The translations under genes were made by a program, and so were the position numbers. From the NCBI GenBank assembly GCA_030765665.1, contig JAVCCD010000085.1, forward strand, positions 1 to 24,717: a stretch of 24,717 bases of DNA, in the 5' to 3' direction. The notes beneath the pieces were generated by a model. The model had not been told where the DNA came from and ran no database searches. It worked only from the letters and a program-made list of their open reading frames with translations. Positions 7,192 to 15,072 of this stretch are shown here, piece by piece (position 1 is the first letter of the stretch; every line of letters starts with the position of its first letter). This DNA is from Candidatus Tenebribacter mawsonii (GTDB taxonomy: Bacteria; Cloacimonadota; Cloacimonadia; Cloacimonadales; TCS61).

Positions 7192-8533
7192 TGTAATTAT
7201 TATTGGTGGTGGACCTTCTGGGATCATCACAGGAGTAACAGGTAAGAAACAAAATCCTGAGAAAAGTTTTTTAATGATCAAGAAAGAAGAAAAAGGATTA
7301 GTTCCTTGTGGAATTCCATACATCTTTCATGATCTCAAAGATGTATCTCAGAATACGATGGGGCCAAAACCATTTATTGATACCGGTGGCGATGTTTTAA
7401 TCGATGAAGTTACCGATATCGATATAAATAAGAAAACATTAACAACTAAGAAAACCGAAATGTTCCAATATAATAAACTTGTTTTTGCAACAGGATCAAC
7501 ACCTTCTATTCCTACTTTTATAAAAGGTTACGATCTAGAAGGTGTAGAATATATTAAGAAAAGTTATGACTATATTGATAAGCTGAAAATCAAAACAGAT
7601 GTATCCAGAAATATTGTAGTAATTGGTGGTGGATTTATTGGCGTAGAAGTTGCCGAACAGCTTGCAAAATTTAAAGATAAAAACGTGTCTTTAGTCGAAA
7701 TGGAAAAATTTTGTCTTTATCGTGCTTTCTCAAAAGAAGTTGCGGAAAAAGCTAATGAGGTAATCAATAAAACAAATATCAACCTCTTTACAAACAACAA
7801 AATCAATGAGATAATCGGTGAGAATGGAAAAGTAAAAAGTGTGAAACTTGCAAGAGGAGAAGAGCTTAAAGCGGATATTGTAATCTCTGCAATCGGCTAC
7901 AAACCGAACACTGAATTAGCACAAAAAGCTGGTTTAGAGCTCAACAGCAACGGAGCCATAAGATGCGATAATTATCTACGCACGATAGAAAAGGATATAT
8001 TTGCTGTAGGAGATTGCTCGCAAACTATTGGTTTTGTAACTGGAAGAACTGACAGTATTATGCTGGCCTCTACAGCAACTGCTGAAGCAAGAATTTTAGG
8101 TTATAATCTTTTCGGAATAAAACTTCTTAGAAATTTTGTTGGAACACTTTCTGTATTTTCAACTGAAATTGGTGGAACTGTTTTCGCCTCCGCTGGTGCT
8201 ATTGAACAAAGTGCAAAATATGAAAACATTGAATATGTTGCAGGTAAATTTACTGATGTAGATAGGCACCCATGCACTATTGAGGACACAAAAGAATTAA
8301 TGGTTAAATTAATTGTTTCACCTCGCACTGGAACGATTATAGGCGGAGAGATGTATGGTGGGAAATCTGTTGGAGAGCTTATAAATGTAGTTGGTTTAGC
8401 TATACAAAAAGAAGTAACTGTTTATGAATTAATTTCTTTCCAAATAGGAACACACCCGCTTCTTACTACTGCTCCTACAAAATATGTTCTAATCAAAGCT
8501 GCAGAGATAGCAATAGCACAAATGAATAAATAG
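7178..8533 (+). CDS. FAD-dependent pyridine nucleotide-disulfide oxidoreductase, CoA-disulfide reductase type (second copy)
   Basis: This 451-residue protein has FAD motif 'IIIGGGPSG' (7-15), redox cysteine C44 in 'VPCGIPY', 'FATGSTP' (103-109), the NAD(P)H-binding 'VVIGGGFIGVEVAE' (147-160), 'IFAVGDC' (274-280) and a C-terminal dimerisation domain with 'THPLLTTAPTKY'. The Cys-Gly-x-Pro-Tyr context is the classical one-cysteine form of CoA-disulfide reductase, NADH oxidase and persulfide reductase. I choose ATG 7178: it has GTGGAG at 7166-7171 as ribosome-binding site, and the in-frame GTG at 7166 is part of that site. It overlaps the MFS gene by 14 nt. It is a distant paralogue of the flavoprotein at 731 and closes the gene run before a terminator. 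The likely substrate is a low-molecular-weight disulfide, persulfide or oxygen; the sequence does not decide. Confidence 0.87.
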   Translation: MKKYDVIIIGGGPSGIITGVTGKKQNPEKSFLMIKKEEKGLVPCGIPYIFHDLKDVSQNTMGPKPFIDTGGDVLIDEVTDIDINKKTLTTKKTEMFQYNKLVFATGSTPSIPTFIKGYDLEGVEYIKKSYDYIDKLKIKTDVSRNIVVIGGGFIGVEVAEQLAKFKDKNVSLVEMEKFCLYRAFSKEVAEKANEVINKTNINLFTNNKINEIIGENGKVKSVKLARGEELKADIVISAIGYKPNTELAQKAGLELNSNGAIRCDNYLRTIEKDIFAVGDCSQTIGFVTGRTDSIMLASTATAEARILGYNLFGIKLLRNFVGTLSVFSTEIGGTVFASAGAIEQSAKYENIEYVAGKFTDVDRHPCTIEDTKELMVKLIVSPRTGTIIGGEMYGGKSVGELINVVGLAIQKEVTVYELISFQIGTHPLLTTAPTKYVLIKAAEIAIAQMNK

Positions 8534-8584
8534 CTATTGTAAAATTTTGTATTCATACTTCAGCTGGGTACGTTGTATATATTT

Positions 8585-8640
8585 AACCTTGAAAGTGCTA
8601 ATTGTAAGAAAGTTAGCATGAAGTATTTTCAAGGTTTTTT
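8585..8640 (+). terminator. Rho-independent terminator ending the nine-gene run
   Basis: AACCTTGAAA (8585-8594) pairs perfectly with TTTCAAGGTT (8627-8636) and is followed by a T-run to 8640. A second hairpin, TGCTAA (8596-8601) with TTAGCA (8613-8618), lies inside the loop. The remaining gap to ispD (8641-8701) is very AT-rich and holds a TTGACC box at 8658-8663 that may be the -35 element of the next operon. I see no good -10 partner at normal spacing. Confidence 0.82.
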
Positions 8641-8701
8641 GTTCTCTTACTTTTTTATTGACCTGCACATTTGAACTTATTCTCTGGTTATCGGAGTTAA
8701 A

Positions 8702-9397
8702 ATGAAGAACATCGCAATAATCACCGCTGGTGGTAGCGGGAAGAGAATTAAGAGTAACAAGAAAAAGCAATTCATTGAAGTAATGAATCGTCCATTATTA
8801 TTTTGGACAATAGATAAATTTGCATATCATCCTGATGTTGACCATGTCATTATAACACTTCCTCACGATGAAATTGCCATTTACCAATATCTCATTGAAA
8901 AAGAATACAGTAATCTCTCACTAAAAATTATTGTGGGTGGTAAACAGCGTCAGGATTCTGTTTACAATGCACTATCAGCTTGTCCTGAACATACAGAAAT
9001 TGTATTGATTCATGATGGAGTTCGACCTTTCATATCTCAGTCAGACATCTCTAACCTAATAAAAGAAGCTCAACAAAAAAAAGCAGTAATTCCTGCTAGC
9101 AAAGTTAAGAATACAATAAAACAGATCAAAGATGATAAAGTAATAAAGACAATACCCAGAGAAGATCTTGTTAATGCTTTTACACCTCAAGTATTTCAAT
9201 ATAAATTAATAAAGCAATGCCATGATGATGCTAAGCTTAAATCGATAAATTGTACTGATGATGCGGTCTTGGTTGAGTATTTTGGATATCAAGTTTATAC
9301 TCTGGAATGTTCCTCACATAATTTCAAGATCACAGATCAATTTGATTTAGAGCTTGCCAAATTAATATTAGAAAATAACCTTATAGGAGATAATTAA
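8702..9397 (+). CDS. ispD: 2-C-methyl-D-erythritol 4-phosphate cytidylyltransferase
   Basis: IspD joins CTP and MEP to form CDP-ME in the non-mevalonate isoprenoid pathway. The 231-residue protein has the nucleotide-binding loop 'ITAGGSGKRI…KKQF' (7-24), 'GGKQRQDSVYNAL' (about 79-91), 'VLIHDGVRPF' (about 102-111), 'NAFTPQVF' and 'CTDDAVLVE' plus the terminal 'NFKITDQFDLELA', all classical IspD motifs at the expected order and length. GGAG lies 5 nt before ATG 8702. It follows a strong terminator and so starts a new transcription unit, and its stop overlaps the ATG of the next gene by one base (TAATG). ispF is two genes downstream. Confidence 0.95.
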   Translation: MKNIAIITAGGSGKRIKSNKKKQFIEVMNRPLLFWTIDKFAYHPDVDHVIITLPHDEIAIYQYLIEKEYSNLSLKIIVGGKQRQDSVYNALSACPEHTEIVLIHDGVRPFISQSDISNLIKEAQQKKAVIPASKVKNTIKQIKDDKVIKTIPREDLVNAFTPQVFQYKLIKQCHDDAKLKSINCTDDAVLVEYFGYQVYTLECSSHNFKITDQFDLELAKLILENNLIGDN

Positions 9398-12108
9398 TGA
9401 ACAGATTGAGAGATCTGAAAATCACTTTAAAAATTCCAGTTCTTGGAATTGGATGCGGCGTACTTGGGTTAAGTATGTTCGAAACCACACTTCACCTCGG
9501 TGAATATGCTTCTACATTATTAAAAGCACTTGAATACCGTGGCTACGATTCTACCGGTGCAGTTTTTCAAAATGAGAAACAAGAAGTAACACTTTTGAAA
9601 GATGTTGGAGCTCCCAGTACTTTGGTTAAAACTTTGGGTATCGAGAATGAGAAAGGTAAAATATTTTGCGGTCAAGTTCGGTGGGCAACTTTTGGAAGTG
9701 TAACCAAGAAAAATGCTCAACCTCATATAGTAAAGTGTAAGAGATTCATTTACGGAGCTCATAATGGGAACATAACAAATACACGCGAGCTCAAGAATTT
9801 CTTACTCTCGGAAGGTCATAATGTTGTTTCCGACAATGATGGGGAAATGCTTGTTCACATAGTAGAGCATTATTTTGATAATGAATTAGATAAATTAAAC
9901 ATTCAAGACCAAAACAAGACTGAACCTCGCAAGGAATGTATGCGAAGAGGTATCATACAGGCAGCAGAGAAAATGGTTGGATCTTATGCTGCTGTTATTG
10001 TAGATCCTCTTACAGAAACAAGTTGGGCAATTAAAGCAGGAAGTAGTTTGTATTTTGGAGTAGGAAATATTGACGACAATAATTTTGGATTAGCTTCCTC
10101 CGATCTTACTGCTGTTCTTAAATTCACTAAAATGCTAATCAATTTGCGGGAAGGTGAATGTGTTGAATTTCAACATGACAGTTACAATATTTTTGCTTTT
10201 AAGAACCTCAAAGTTAAACGAGCGGGACAAGACGATCTCAACTACAAACCAGGAGACCCTATTAAGAAGCAAGCTGTTCGTTCCAAATTAAGAGCAGAGG
10301 ACACTGAACTTTTACCTCAGTTTGAATATTTTATGGAGCAGGAGATTTTCGCAGAAATTGAGTCTTCAGGTAAACTTATAAAGCTTTTTAAGGGAGGATC
10401 TAACACAGGGAGAAGAATGCGAGACCTGCTTAAAAAAGAGAAGATCCTTAGTGAAAAGATGCTGCTTCATGAGAAAATCCTAACAATTGATAATTTTGAG
10501 AAGCAACAGAAAATTTTTACTGACTTTGCAGAATCAAAAATAGCTGAAGAATTTTACAACAAAGTAAAGCAGAATTACTCTGCAATTTATAATGAACTAG
10601 TTAAGAAGAACTTCAAGAAAAAATACTTCTTTTCTAGTGATATGAACCTTTTTCTGGAATTAATTAATTCTGATTTCAATAAGAAACGTCTTCTTTTAGC
10701 AAAAGCTCTAGATTCTATCTCGGAGATGATAGACTTGAGTGAATTTGACAGAAGTGTTGAGAATTTTCTTTCAATTATTGAGAACACTTCAAAGAAAAAT
10801 AGGAATATTTATACTATCGCTTGTGGAACTTCTTATCATGCCACCCTTGTAGCTGCTCTGTTCTTTAATGAAATTGCTAATATTGAAGTAATTCCAATCT
10901 TGCCAGGAAATTTTAGAGGTCAGTATTCTAAAAGCCTCCATGATGATGATGTTGTAATTGGTGTTTCACAAAGTGGTGAGACAAAAGACCTTGTTGATAT
11001 TTTCAATGATATTGAACGTTCTAACTTGGATATTAAAAAAGTAGTGTTAGTTAACAATATGAATTCTACATTGGGTCAGGAGAAAAGTGATGTTTCTATT
11101 CCAATTTCCTGTGGTCCAGAAATAGCTGTTCCTGCAACAAAAAGTTTTATTAATCAGATAACTCTATTCTATTATTTAGCTGTAAAAGTTGCTGAAATGA
11201 AATTGAATAACATTAAAGACAAGCGATCTTCTGAATATAAAAAGTTAAAGAAAATAGTTGAATTCCGACGTAACTCTATTGATAATATTCCTCAGTTGAT
11301 ACAAGAGACTATTCGAACAACAGAAGAGCAGATTGAATTTGTATCAGGTAAAATATATATGGAACCTTCAATGCATATTCTTGCTACAAAAATTACAGGC
11401 GTAGCTAAAGAAGGAGCTCTAAAAATTAGAGAAACTGTTCTTAACCATACTGAAGGTGGAGAAGCTTCTGAGTTTAAACATGGTCCCAATACAATCTTAG
11501 GGAAGAATACTGTTTTTGGAATTAAAAATATTAAAGCTATAATAAAACATTATAATAAGATAATCAAAGAGATGGAAATCTTAGCTGAAGTAAGAGATAT
11601 TTCTTATGATGAGAGAAGAAAGATTACGCTTGCAATAAGCGATTATGTATTTTCGCGATCTTATCCTTTCGATCTTTCTCAAGTAGCACTGAAACTTTTT
11701 AAAGAGACCATTGAAGATTTCGATTTTTTTGAAAATGCTTATAGAAATTATCCGTTGATCTATGTAACGGGACCAGATGAAAGGGATGTGAATCTAACAG
11801 TTTCACAGATCAATACTCATAAGATACGAGGTGGCGACACTTTTGTCATCGCTGAAGAAAATGATAAGTTATTAGAAAATGCTCACCTCAATCCTCACGA
11901 TGAAGGATATTATGGTTGGGGTTACATAACTCTGCCTAGAACAGGTGATTCGTTAATGACAACTTTTTCATCTACAATTGTGCTTCAATTATTAGCATTA
12001 AAAATGAGCATAAAGAAAATGGGGTATCTCGATAGGTTGTGTATTAAAGATCATGGTGTTCATCCCGATGTACCAAAAAATGTTTCTAAATCGATAACTG
12101 TGGATTAA
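9397..12108 (+). CDS. Oversized GlmS-type glutamine--fructose-6-phosphate aminotransferase with apparent N-terminal propeptide
   Basis: GlmS makes glucosamine-6-phosphate from fructose-6-phosphate and glutamine for cell-envelope sugars. The class II glutaminase domain starts at C20 ('CGVLGLSMFE'), followed by 'LEYRGYDSTG' (45-54), 'RWATFG' (95-100), 'HNGNITN' (122-128) and 'SDNDGE' (145-150). Two SIS domains follow: 'ACGTSYHA' (475-482), 'SQSGET' (524-529) and 'GPEIAVPATKSF' (573-584), then E679 and H695 ('EFKHGP') and the terminal 'PKNVSKSITVD' with K898. These match E. coli E488, H504 and K603, with the 16-residue E-to-H spacing preserved. The nucleophile is preceded by 19 residues and no start codon adjoins it, so a propeptide must be removed. 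The protein is 903 residues against about 609. Roughly 150 extra residues precede SIS1 and about 100 lie within SIS2. Its symbol is withheld because a GlmS paralogue of different specificity is possible. Confidence 0.83.
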   Translation: MNRLRDLKITLKIPVLGIGCGVLGLSMFETTLHLGEYASTLLKALEYRGYDSTGAVFQNEKQEVTLLKDVGAPSTLVKTLGIENEKGKIFCGQVRWATFGSVTKKNAQPHIVKCKRFIYGAHNGNITNTRELKNFLLSEGHNVVSDNDGEMLVHIVEHYFDNELDKLNIQDQNKTEPRKECMRRGIIQAAEKMVGSYAAVIVDPLTETSWAIKAGSSLYFGVGNIDDNNFGLASSDLTAVLKFTKMLINLREGECVEFQHDSYNIFAFKNLKVKRAGQDDLNYKPGDPIKKQAVRSKLRAEDTELLPQFEYFMEQEIFAEIESSGKLIKLFKGGSNTGRRMRDLLKKEKILSEKMLLHEKILTIDNFEKQQKIFTDFAESKIAEEFYNKVKQNYSAIYNELVKKNFKKKYFFSSDMNLFLELINSDFNKKRLLLAKALDSISEMIDLSEFDRSVENFLSIIENTSKKNRNIYTIACGTSYHATLVAALFFNEIANIEVIPILPGNFRGQYSKSLHDDDVVIGVSQSGETKDLVDIFNDIERSNLDIKKVVLVNNMNSTLGQEKSDVSIPISCGPEIAVPATKSFINQITLFYYLAVKVAEMKLNNIKDKRSSEYKKLKKIVEFRRNSIDNIPQLIQETIRTTEEQIEFVSGKIYMEPSMHILATKITGVAKEGALKIRETVLNHTEGGEASEFKHGPNTILGKNTVFGIKNIKAIIKHYNKIIKEMEILAEVRDISYDERRKITLAISDYVFSRSYPFDLSQVALKLFKETIEDFDFFENAYRNYPLIYVTGPDERDVNLTVSQINTHKIRGGDTFVIAEENDKLLENAHLNPHDEGYYGWGYITLPRTGDSLMTTFSSTIVLQLLALKMSIKKMGYLDRLCIKDHGVHPDVPKNVSKSITVD

Positions 12109-12131
12109 TAAGTTTATTATGGAGTAAGATT

Positions 12132-12608
12132 ATGCGAATAGGATATGGATATGATGTTCATAAGTTGGTAGAAAATCGAAAATTGGTTTTAGGAGGTGTA
12201 GAAATACCTTTCAAAAAAGGATTGCTTGGTCACTCTGATGCAGATGTTCTCATTCATGCGATTATAGATGCCGTTTTGGGTGCACTTGCAAAAGGTGATA
12301 TTGGGTTGTTGTTCCCAGATACTGATGAAGATTATAAAGATATCAACAGCAGAACCCTATTAAAAAGAATTTTTAGAATTATACAGGATTCTGGATATAG
12401 AATTGAAAATCTGGATGCAACAATCTGTGCACAGCAACCCAAGTTACAAAATCATATTCCAATGATGCGTGAGAATATTGCTACCGATCTGCAAACTGAG
12501 ATCAGTAATATTTCTATTAAAGCAACCACAGAAGAAAATTTGGGAATAACCGGTAGCGGAAAAGGGATGAGTGCAACATCGGTTGTACTTTTAGTAAAGA
12601 AAGTATGA
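12132..12608 (+). CDS. ispF: 2-C-methyl-D-erythritol 2,4-cyclodiphosphate synthase
   Basis: IspF cyclises CDP-ME-2-phosphate to MECDP in the MEP isoprenoid pathway. The 158-residue protein has the zinc ligands D8 and H10 ('YDVH') and H42 ('HSDADVLIHAI'), 'LGALAKGDIGLLFPDTD' (49-65), and the terminal 'IKATTEENLGITGSGKGM' where substrate and the hydrophobic trimer cavity meet. Length and motifs are standard. GGAG precedes ATG 12132. Its last codon overlaps the next start (ATGA). It is separated from ispD by the GlmS-type gene, whereas the two isp genes are adjacent or fused in many bacteria. Confidence 0.96.
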   Translation: MRIGYGYDVHKLVENRKLVLGGVEIPFKKGLLGHSDADVLIHAIIDAVLGALAKGDIGLLFPDTDEDYKDINSRTLLKRIFRIIQDSGYRIENLDATICAQQPKLQNHIPMMRENIATDLQTEISNISIKATTEENLGITGSGKGMSATSVVLLVKKV

Positions 12609-14608
12609 AGAAACCTGAACTTCTATTACCAGTAGGAAATACAGAAGCATTTTACGCTGCTATTGATGGTGGGGCTGATGCAATTTATTTAGGACTAAGA
12701 CATTTTAATGCTCGTAATAGAGCAAAAAATTTCACACTTAGCCAGTTACGATCAATATTAACTGAATCTAATAAAAGTGGAACAAAAGTATATTTAACAC
12801 TCAATACACTTATTAAAAATTCTGAACTTCCAGAACTTCTTGATGTGCTTTACCAGGTTTCTCAGACACATCTATCTTCTATCATAATTCAGGATTGGGG
12901 TACATATTATCTTGTAAGAAAATTCTTTCCGAAAATTACTCTTCATGCAAGTACTCAGATGGCTTTTCATAATTCAATTGGAGCGGAGTTTGCTAAACGC
13001 AAAATTTTTGATAGAGTCATCATGGCAAGAGAACTCACGCTCGAAGAATTGAGAATTATCAGTAGTAAAAGTAGGATCGATCTGGAAGTTTTCACACATG
13101 GCGCATTGTGTTATTCCTTTTCTGGATTGTGTCTTTTTAGCAGTTTTTTAGGAGGGATGAGTGCAAATAGGGGACAATGCAGACAGCCCTGTAGAAGAAC
13201 ATTCAAAACAAATGATAAAGAAGATTATTTCTTTAGTCTAAAAGATAGCCAGCAAATTGATGTCGTACCGGAATTAATGAAGATTGGGATATCTTCACTA
13301 AAAGTTGAAGGTCGCATGAAATCAGCTGAATATGTTAATCGAGTTGCAAGTGCATATCGTATGGTTATTGATAATCCTGACAACATGGAACAAGCCAAGC
13401 GACTTCTTTCCTATGATATGGGAAGAGAAAAAACTTCCTATTTTCTTGGTGGGAATGTATCTAATGCTATTACTAAAAATCCATTTATTGGTATTCATAT
13501 CGGAGAGATAGCTAAAACTGAGGGTACCAAATTTTCATTCACTACATCCGAAGAACTTAAAGTAAATTACAGAATTAGGGTTCAACCTCAAAGTGGAATG
13601 GATAGCATGGCAATAAAGCTTAAAGAAGAGTATGGTTTTACTGAAGTGAAACAAGGTGGAACTGTAAATCTGAATTTCACACAAGAAAGTTTTGCACAAG
13701 GTGATAAAGTTTTTCTCATTGGTGCGCAGGACAAAAAATTCCGCACAAAATTCCAATTGGATGGAAAAAAGATCAAACAATTGCTTCCATCTAAGAAGAA
13801 GCAAAATATACTTAATAGAATTGGATCTGGCAAACAGCTGCATCGCGATGAGTTGTTTGTCCGCATCAATACTTTGCTCTGGTTCAGAAAATTATATCTG
13901 GATAAATTTGATCAGTTAATTATCAATCTGACAAAAAATGAGTGGCAACAATTTAATTTGCAATCACCATTTATGAAAAAAAATATCAATAAATTTATTA
14001 TTGAACTTCCAAAGTTTATTCCTGAAAACGATCTTGATTTTTTTAAAGATCTCTGTATAAAACTTTCGAGTCAAGGAATTAAGAATTTTATGATTAGCCA
14101 TATTTCTCAAAAATTATTGCTACCTGTCGGGGTCAGATCATCTGTTAATGAAAATGTTTATACTCTTAATGATGCTGCAATTCAATTTTTAAAAGAGGAT
14201 AATGTAGGACTGCATATCTATCCTTATGAATTTGATTATGATAATCTCGTGTCTGGTAAGAACAGAAATGGCATTGTTCCTTTATATTATTATCCAGAAT
14301 TATTCCATTCTAGGATGCCAGTAAAAATGGATAAAACTGATGATGATGGTTATACAAACTTCAAAGATAGAGATCATTCGTTTAGAAAAACTGTACGTGA
14401 TGGTGTTACAATTGTAATTCCGGAACTACCTGTATCACTTCTTCAATATAAAGATGATATTCATAAAGAGGGATTTCGTCGTTTTCTTATAGATCTATCT
14501 TATGTAAAACCGTCGCAAAATACATTTAATAGATTACAAAAAAAATATAAATATTCTGAGGCAGAACAACCAGGATATGGATTTAATTATAAACTAGGAT
14601 TAAGTTAA
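12605..14608 (+). CDS. U32-family protein, RlhA (YdcP)-like
   Basis: The protein has 667 residues. The N-terminal U32 TIM-barrel region shows 'ELLLPVGNTEAFYAAIDGGADAIYLG' features (5-30), 'LHASTQMAFHN' (113-123) and 'EVFTHGALCYSFSGLC' with C169 and C176, then C192 and C196 in 'GQCRQPCRR'. These four cysteines are the iron-sulfur signature of U32 proteins. 'SLKDSQQIDVVPELMKIGI' and 'LKVEGRMKSAEYV' (232-244) are also family hallmarks. The extra C-terminal region makes it the length of E. coli RlhA, which is needed for hydroxylation of 23S rRNA C2501. TrhP-type tRNA hydroxylation proteins are shorter. The peptidase name is historical. The gene overlaps ispF by 4 nt and is the last in the operon. 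Confidence 0.85.
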   Translation: MKKPELLLPVGNTEAFYAAIDGGADAIYLGLRHFNARNRAKNFTLSQLRSILTESNKSGTKVYLTLNTLIKNSELPELLDVLYQVSQTHLSSIIIQDWGTYYLVRKFFPKITLHASTQMAFHNSIGAEFAKRKIFDRVIMARELTLEELRIISSKSRIDLEVFTHGALCYSFSGLCLFSSFLGGMSANRGQCRQPCRRTFKTNDKEDYFFSLKDSQQIDVVPELMKIGISSLKVEGRMKSAEYVNRVASAYRMVIDNPDNMEQAKRLLSYDMGREKTSYFLGGNVSNAITKNPFIGIHIGEIAKTEGTKFSFTTSEELKVNYRIRVQPQSGMDSMAIKLKEEYGFTEVKQGGTVNLNFTQESFAQGDKVFLIGAQDKKFRTKFQLDGKKIKQLLPSKKKQNILNRIGSGKQLHRDELFVRINTLLWFRKLYLDKFDQLIINLTKNEWQQFNLQSPFMKKNINKFIIELPKFIPENDLDFFKDLCIKLSSQGIKNFMISHISQKLLLPVGVRSSVNENVYTLNDAAIQFLKEDNVGLHIYPYEFDYDNLVSGKNRNGIVPLYYYPELFHSRMPVKMDKTDDDGYTNFKDRDHSFRKTVRDGVTIVIPELPVSLLQYKDDIHKEGFRRFLIDLSYVKPSQNTFNRLQKKYKYSEAEQPGYGFNYKLGLS

Positions 14609-14621
14609 AATTGGATAAAAA

Positions 14622-14649
14622 AAAAGCTCGATCTGATGATCGAGCTTTT
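14622..14649. terminator. Bidirectional terminator between convergent genes
   Basis: AAAAGCTCGATC (14622-14633) and GATCGAGCTTTT (14638-14649) form a perfect 12-bp stem with a TGAT loop. The stem has A- and T-runs on both sides, so it can stop the U32 operon from the left and the cold-shock gene from the right. Confidence 0.9.
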
Positions 14650-14669
14650 CTGTTTTTTGATTTTTAGAG

Positions 14670-14870
14670 TTAAGCTCTTGTAACGTTTATGGCTCTTGGA
14701 CCTTTATCGCTTTCTTCAACGTCAAAAGTTACTTTTTCGCCTTCGTTAAGAGTTTTGAATCCATCACCACTAATGTTTGAATGATGACAAAAATAATCGT
14801 TACCATCTTCACATGATAAGAAACCAAAACCTTTTTTCTCGTTAAACCATTTTACTGTGCCGTTTTTCAT
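14670..14870 (-). CDS. CspA-family cold-shock protein (nucleic-acid chaperone)
   Basis: This 66-residue single cold-shock domain binds single-stranded RNA and DNA and melts RNA structure. RNP1 is 'KGFGFL' (13-18) and RNP2 is 'DYFCHH' (25-30), preceded by the invariant 'NGTVKWFNEKKG' start. The ending 'KGPRAINVTRA' is also typical. Cys28 sits where Val is usual in RNP2. AGGAG lies 8 nt before the ATG. About 200 bases without a gene lie upstream on the minus strand. Such long leaders are typical of cold-inducible csp genes, but cold induction is not shown here. Confidence 0.95.
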   Translation of the reverse strand: MKNGTVKWFNEKKGFGFLSCEDGNDYFCHHSNISGDGFKTLNEGEKVTFDVEESDKGPRAINVTRA

Positions 14871-14893
14871 TTTTTTTCTCCTACTAATTTTGC

Positions 14894-14952
14894 GGGATTT
14901 ATCCCAAGTGAAATCATTTTAATACTACACATTTAATTCCATAAAACTATGG
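14894..14952 (-). promoter_or_regulatory. Two small hairpins in the cold-shock gene leader
   Basis: The gap 14871-15072 holds GGGATTTATCCC (14894-14905, 5-bp stem) close to the ribosome-binding site, and CCATAAAACTATGG (14939-14952, 5-bp stem and 4-nt loop). ATCCC at 14901-14905 can alternatively pair with GGGAT at 14950-14954, so two exclusive foldings are possible. A perfect TTGACA lies on the minus strand at 15022-15017 as a possible -35 box; no standard -10 is seen. Temperature-dependent refolding is only a hypothesis. Confidence 0.35.
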
Positions 14953-15072
14953 GATAAAATTTTCACGTATTAGAATTTCTACTCACACGAAGACAAAAAA
15001 GATACGGTGATTAACTTGTCAATATCATTTTTTTTAAAATATCTCAACATTATGCATTTAAAAAAATAGTAC

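Noticed and set aside
8658..8690. Full promoter for ispD (TTGACC with TATTCT)
   Set aside because: Spacing is only 14 nt and the -10 match is weak; TTGAC(A/C) boxes recur in several gaps here without good -10 partners, so the promoter rules of this organism are not clear.
13535..13919. Additional overlapping open frames on both strands inside the U32 gene
   Set aside because: They lie wholly inside a well-supported conserved gene, have no ribosome-binding sites worth noting and encode low-complexity, family-less peptides.
14979..15008. CACGAAGACAAAAAAGA-like sequence as another interspersed repeat copy
   Set aside because: Similarity to the common CACGAAGACACGAAG-type repeat is weak and no second copy exists in the window.
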